Source: Thermoplasmata archaeon (GTDB taxonomy: Archaea > Thermoplasmatota > Thermoplasmata > Thermoplasmatales > Thermoplasmataceae). From it: 8,458 bases of DNA. Of this stretch, positions 7,646-8,458 are shown piece by piece. The translations under genes were made by a program, and so were the position numbers. The DNA lies in the NCBI GenBank assembly GCA_021797225.1, contig JAKAAE010000062.1, forward strand, positions 1-8,458, written 5' to 3'. The number at the start of each line of letters is the position of its first letter. Position 1 is the first letter of the stretch. The notes under the pieces were generated by a model. The model was not told the origin of the DNA, searched no databases, and saw nothing but the letters and a program-made list of their open reading frames with translations.

Positions 7646-8054
7646 ACATTATGGAAAGACAATTGATTGTATATAAATAAGTACCTAGATTCCTATAATT
7701 AATTTACCTATTTCCAAGATATAATATTTAGGCCAATAAAAAGAAGTCATGAGTAGAACTACATAGATTTAAGAATTGGAGGTAATTGTTATTACACTTG
7801 AACTTTGAGGTTGTTATGGAAGACGGGCATCTTTCAACTTTATTTTTTACTTTATTCATAAAGTGAATATCCATTTTTGAGTTTGCATTTTAGCATTCTA
7901 TCGAATTATAAAGAGGTAATGAAATGTTAATAGTTCTGCATGTACATGACTGTATAAGGGATATGACAGATGTAATAGTATATTATTATTTAAAAAAATG
8001 TACGGAATAAAATTGGGGATCCCAACGGGGTTTTAACGAATTATCACTACCACC
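7646..8054. other. AT-rich stretch without an intact gene
   Basis: No frame on either strand shows a convincing gene here. The part nearest the operon holds a second TATA-like element (7670-7677) that can be read in either direction. The rest has only short frames, including a minus-strand frame of 48 codons (7874-7728) and a plus-strand frame of 28 codons (7924-8010) that has GAGGT six bases before its ATG; neither resembles a known family. The stretch ends with a GC-rich hairpin. Confidence 0.55.
8013..8025. repeat. short GC-rich hairpin
   Basis: TTGGG and CCCAA pair around a GAT loop, followed at once by CGGGGTTTTAACG. This G/C-rich block stands out in very AT-rich surroundings. It could be an insertion-sequence end, a fossil of one, or a terminator for plus-strand transcription. 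Only one copy is in the window. Confidence 0.35.
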
Positions 8055-8314
8055 ATGTTAGGATATGATATAATCGGTTATATCAGGGAGGAATATTTCG
8101 TGGGAATTATCAATAATTTATTATAAAAGACATTTAATAAATGATGCAAAATTTCATGAAATATTAAACAGGTACAATAAGATATGCGATAAATATTCCT
8201 TCCAATTTATAGATGTCTCCAGGAAGGAGGTAATAAGGGAATATGCATCCCTTTATAAAGTATAGAAGATATAAGTCCATTGGTATAGTACAGGTATTTT
8301 TTATGAGGAACTAA
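8055..8314 (+). pseudogene. decayed unrecognised gene with two frameshifts
   Basis: An ATG at 8055 opens MLGYDIIGYIREEYF, after which its frame soon stops (8124-8126). A shift at 8100 opens WELSIIYYKRHLINDAKF and a further 35 residues rich in Lys, Glu, Tyr and Ile, up to a TAG at 8263. A second shift near 8260 gives YRRYKSIGIVQVFFMRN and a stop at 8312. Read through both one-base shifts it is about 85 residues. The amphipathic, charged composition looks like real archaeal coding sequence rather than chance. I do not recognise the family. A PIN-domain (VapC toxin-like) fragment is a weak possibility, because the stretch around KYSFQFIDVSRKEVIREYA resembles the last part of such folds. No Shine-Dalgarno site is seen. 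Sequencing error is an alternative explanation of the shifts. Confidence 0.45.
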
Positions 8315-8400
8315 TATTAAAAAATTGAGTATATGCAATATGAACATCCTATGAAATAATAATTAAAACTACATTTACTTCTGGGAGGAAAGGATCAAAA

Positions 8401-8458
8401 ATGAGAGAAAGCAATTATAGAAACCTCACTTATTCTGATAGAATAGGTATATAGATCG
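8401..8458 (+). pseudogene. possible IS30-type transposase start with early stop
   Basis: The frame ATG at 8401 reads MRESNYRNLTYSDRIGI and then meets TAG at 8452, six bases before the window ends. The pattern Y-x-x-L-T-x-x-x-R-I-x-I is that of the DNA-binding helix-turn-helix at the N-terminus of IS30-family transposases, where the next residue is usually Glu; a GAG to TAG change would explain the stop. A GGGAGG ribosome site lies at 8383-8388, 12 bases upstream. Only 17 residues are visible, so this rests on pattern recall. If right, it is the 5' end of a disabled or interrupted insertion sequence. Confidence 0.35.

Noticed and set aside
7728..7874. Minus-strand 48-codon frame beginning MDIHFMNKVK.
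   Set aside because: No ribosome site, no recognisable motif, and a composition expected by chance in AT-rich DNA.
7924..8010. Plus-strand 28-codon frame beginning MLIVLHVHDC with GAGGT six bases upstream.
   Set aside because: It is too short to support, resembles nothing I know, and lies in a decayed stretch. It could be a remnant, but that cannot be shown.
8007..8036. GC-rich block considered as a CRISPR repeat (the reverse strand begins GTTAAAACCCCG).
   Set aside because: There is only a single copy with no regular spacing or spacers nearby.

Overview
The window looks like a piece of chromosome from an AT-rich, probably thermoacidophilic archaeon. The order Thermoplasmatales (Ferroplasma, Acidiplasma or Picrophilus type) is my best guess. 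The reasons are TATA-like boxes placed about 25-30 bases before start codons (leaderless or near-leaderless transcripts), ATGA stop/start overlaps inside an operon, a fused two-domain peptide-type ATPase, and an external domain rich in N-glycosylation sequons. The host assignment is inference, because no rRNA or marker gene is present.

From about 1 to 7,650 every gene lies on the minus strand, so transcription runs from high to low coordinates. The main unit is a peptide/nickel-type (Dpp/Opp) ABC importer operon, in the order permease B (7609-6620), permease C (6623-4440), fused ATPase D-F (4443-2326) and a small three-helix membrane protein (2342-2001). All junctions overlap (4, 4 and 17 bases), so the four proteins are probably translated together. 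Permease C has about 410 extra residues between its first membrane helix and its transport core. This part looks like an extracellular beta-propeller and holds all of the protein's N-X-S/T sequons. No substrate-binding protein gene is visible in the operon.

Downstream come a PLP-dependent decarboxylase of the diaminopimelate decarboxylase type (1929-673) and the first 198 residues of an APC-family amino acid permease (596-1, cut by the window edge). Each has a candidate promoter of its own. Together they suggest lysine or basic amino acid metabolism and transport.

The right end, 7610-8458, has no intact gene. Next to the operon it holds the promoter region of permease B. Further right it looks like a gene graveyard: an unrecognised protein of about 85 residues readable only across two frameshifts (8055-8314), a GC-rich hairpin (8013-8025), and at the very edge a short reading frame resembling the start of an IS30-type transposase with an early stop codon (8401-8454).

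The most unusual element is the propeller-bearing permease within an importer operon that lacks a binding-protein gene.
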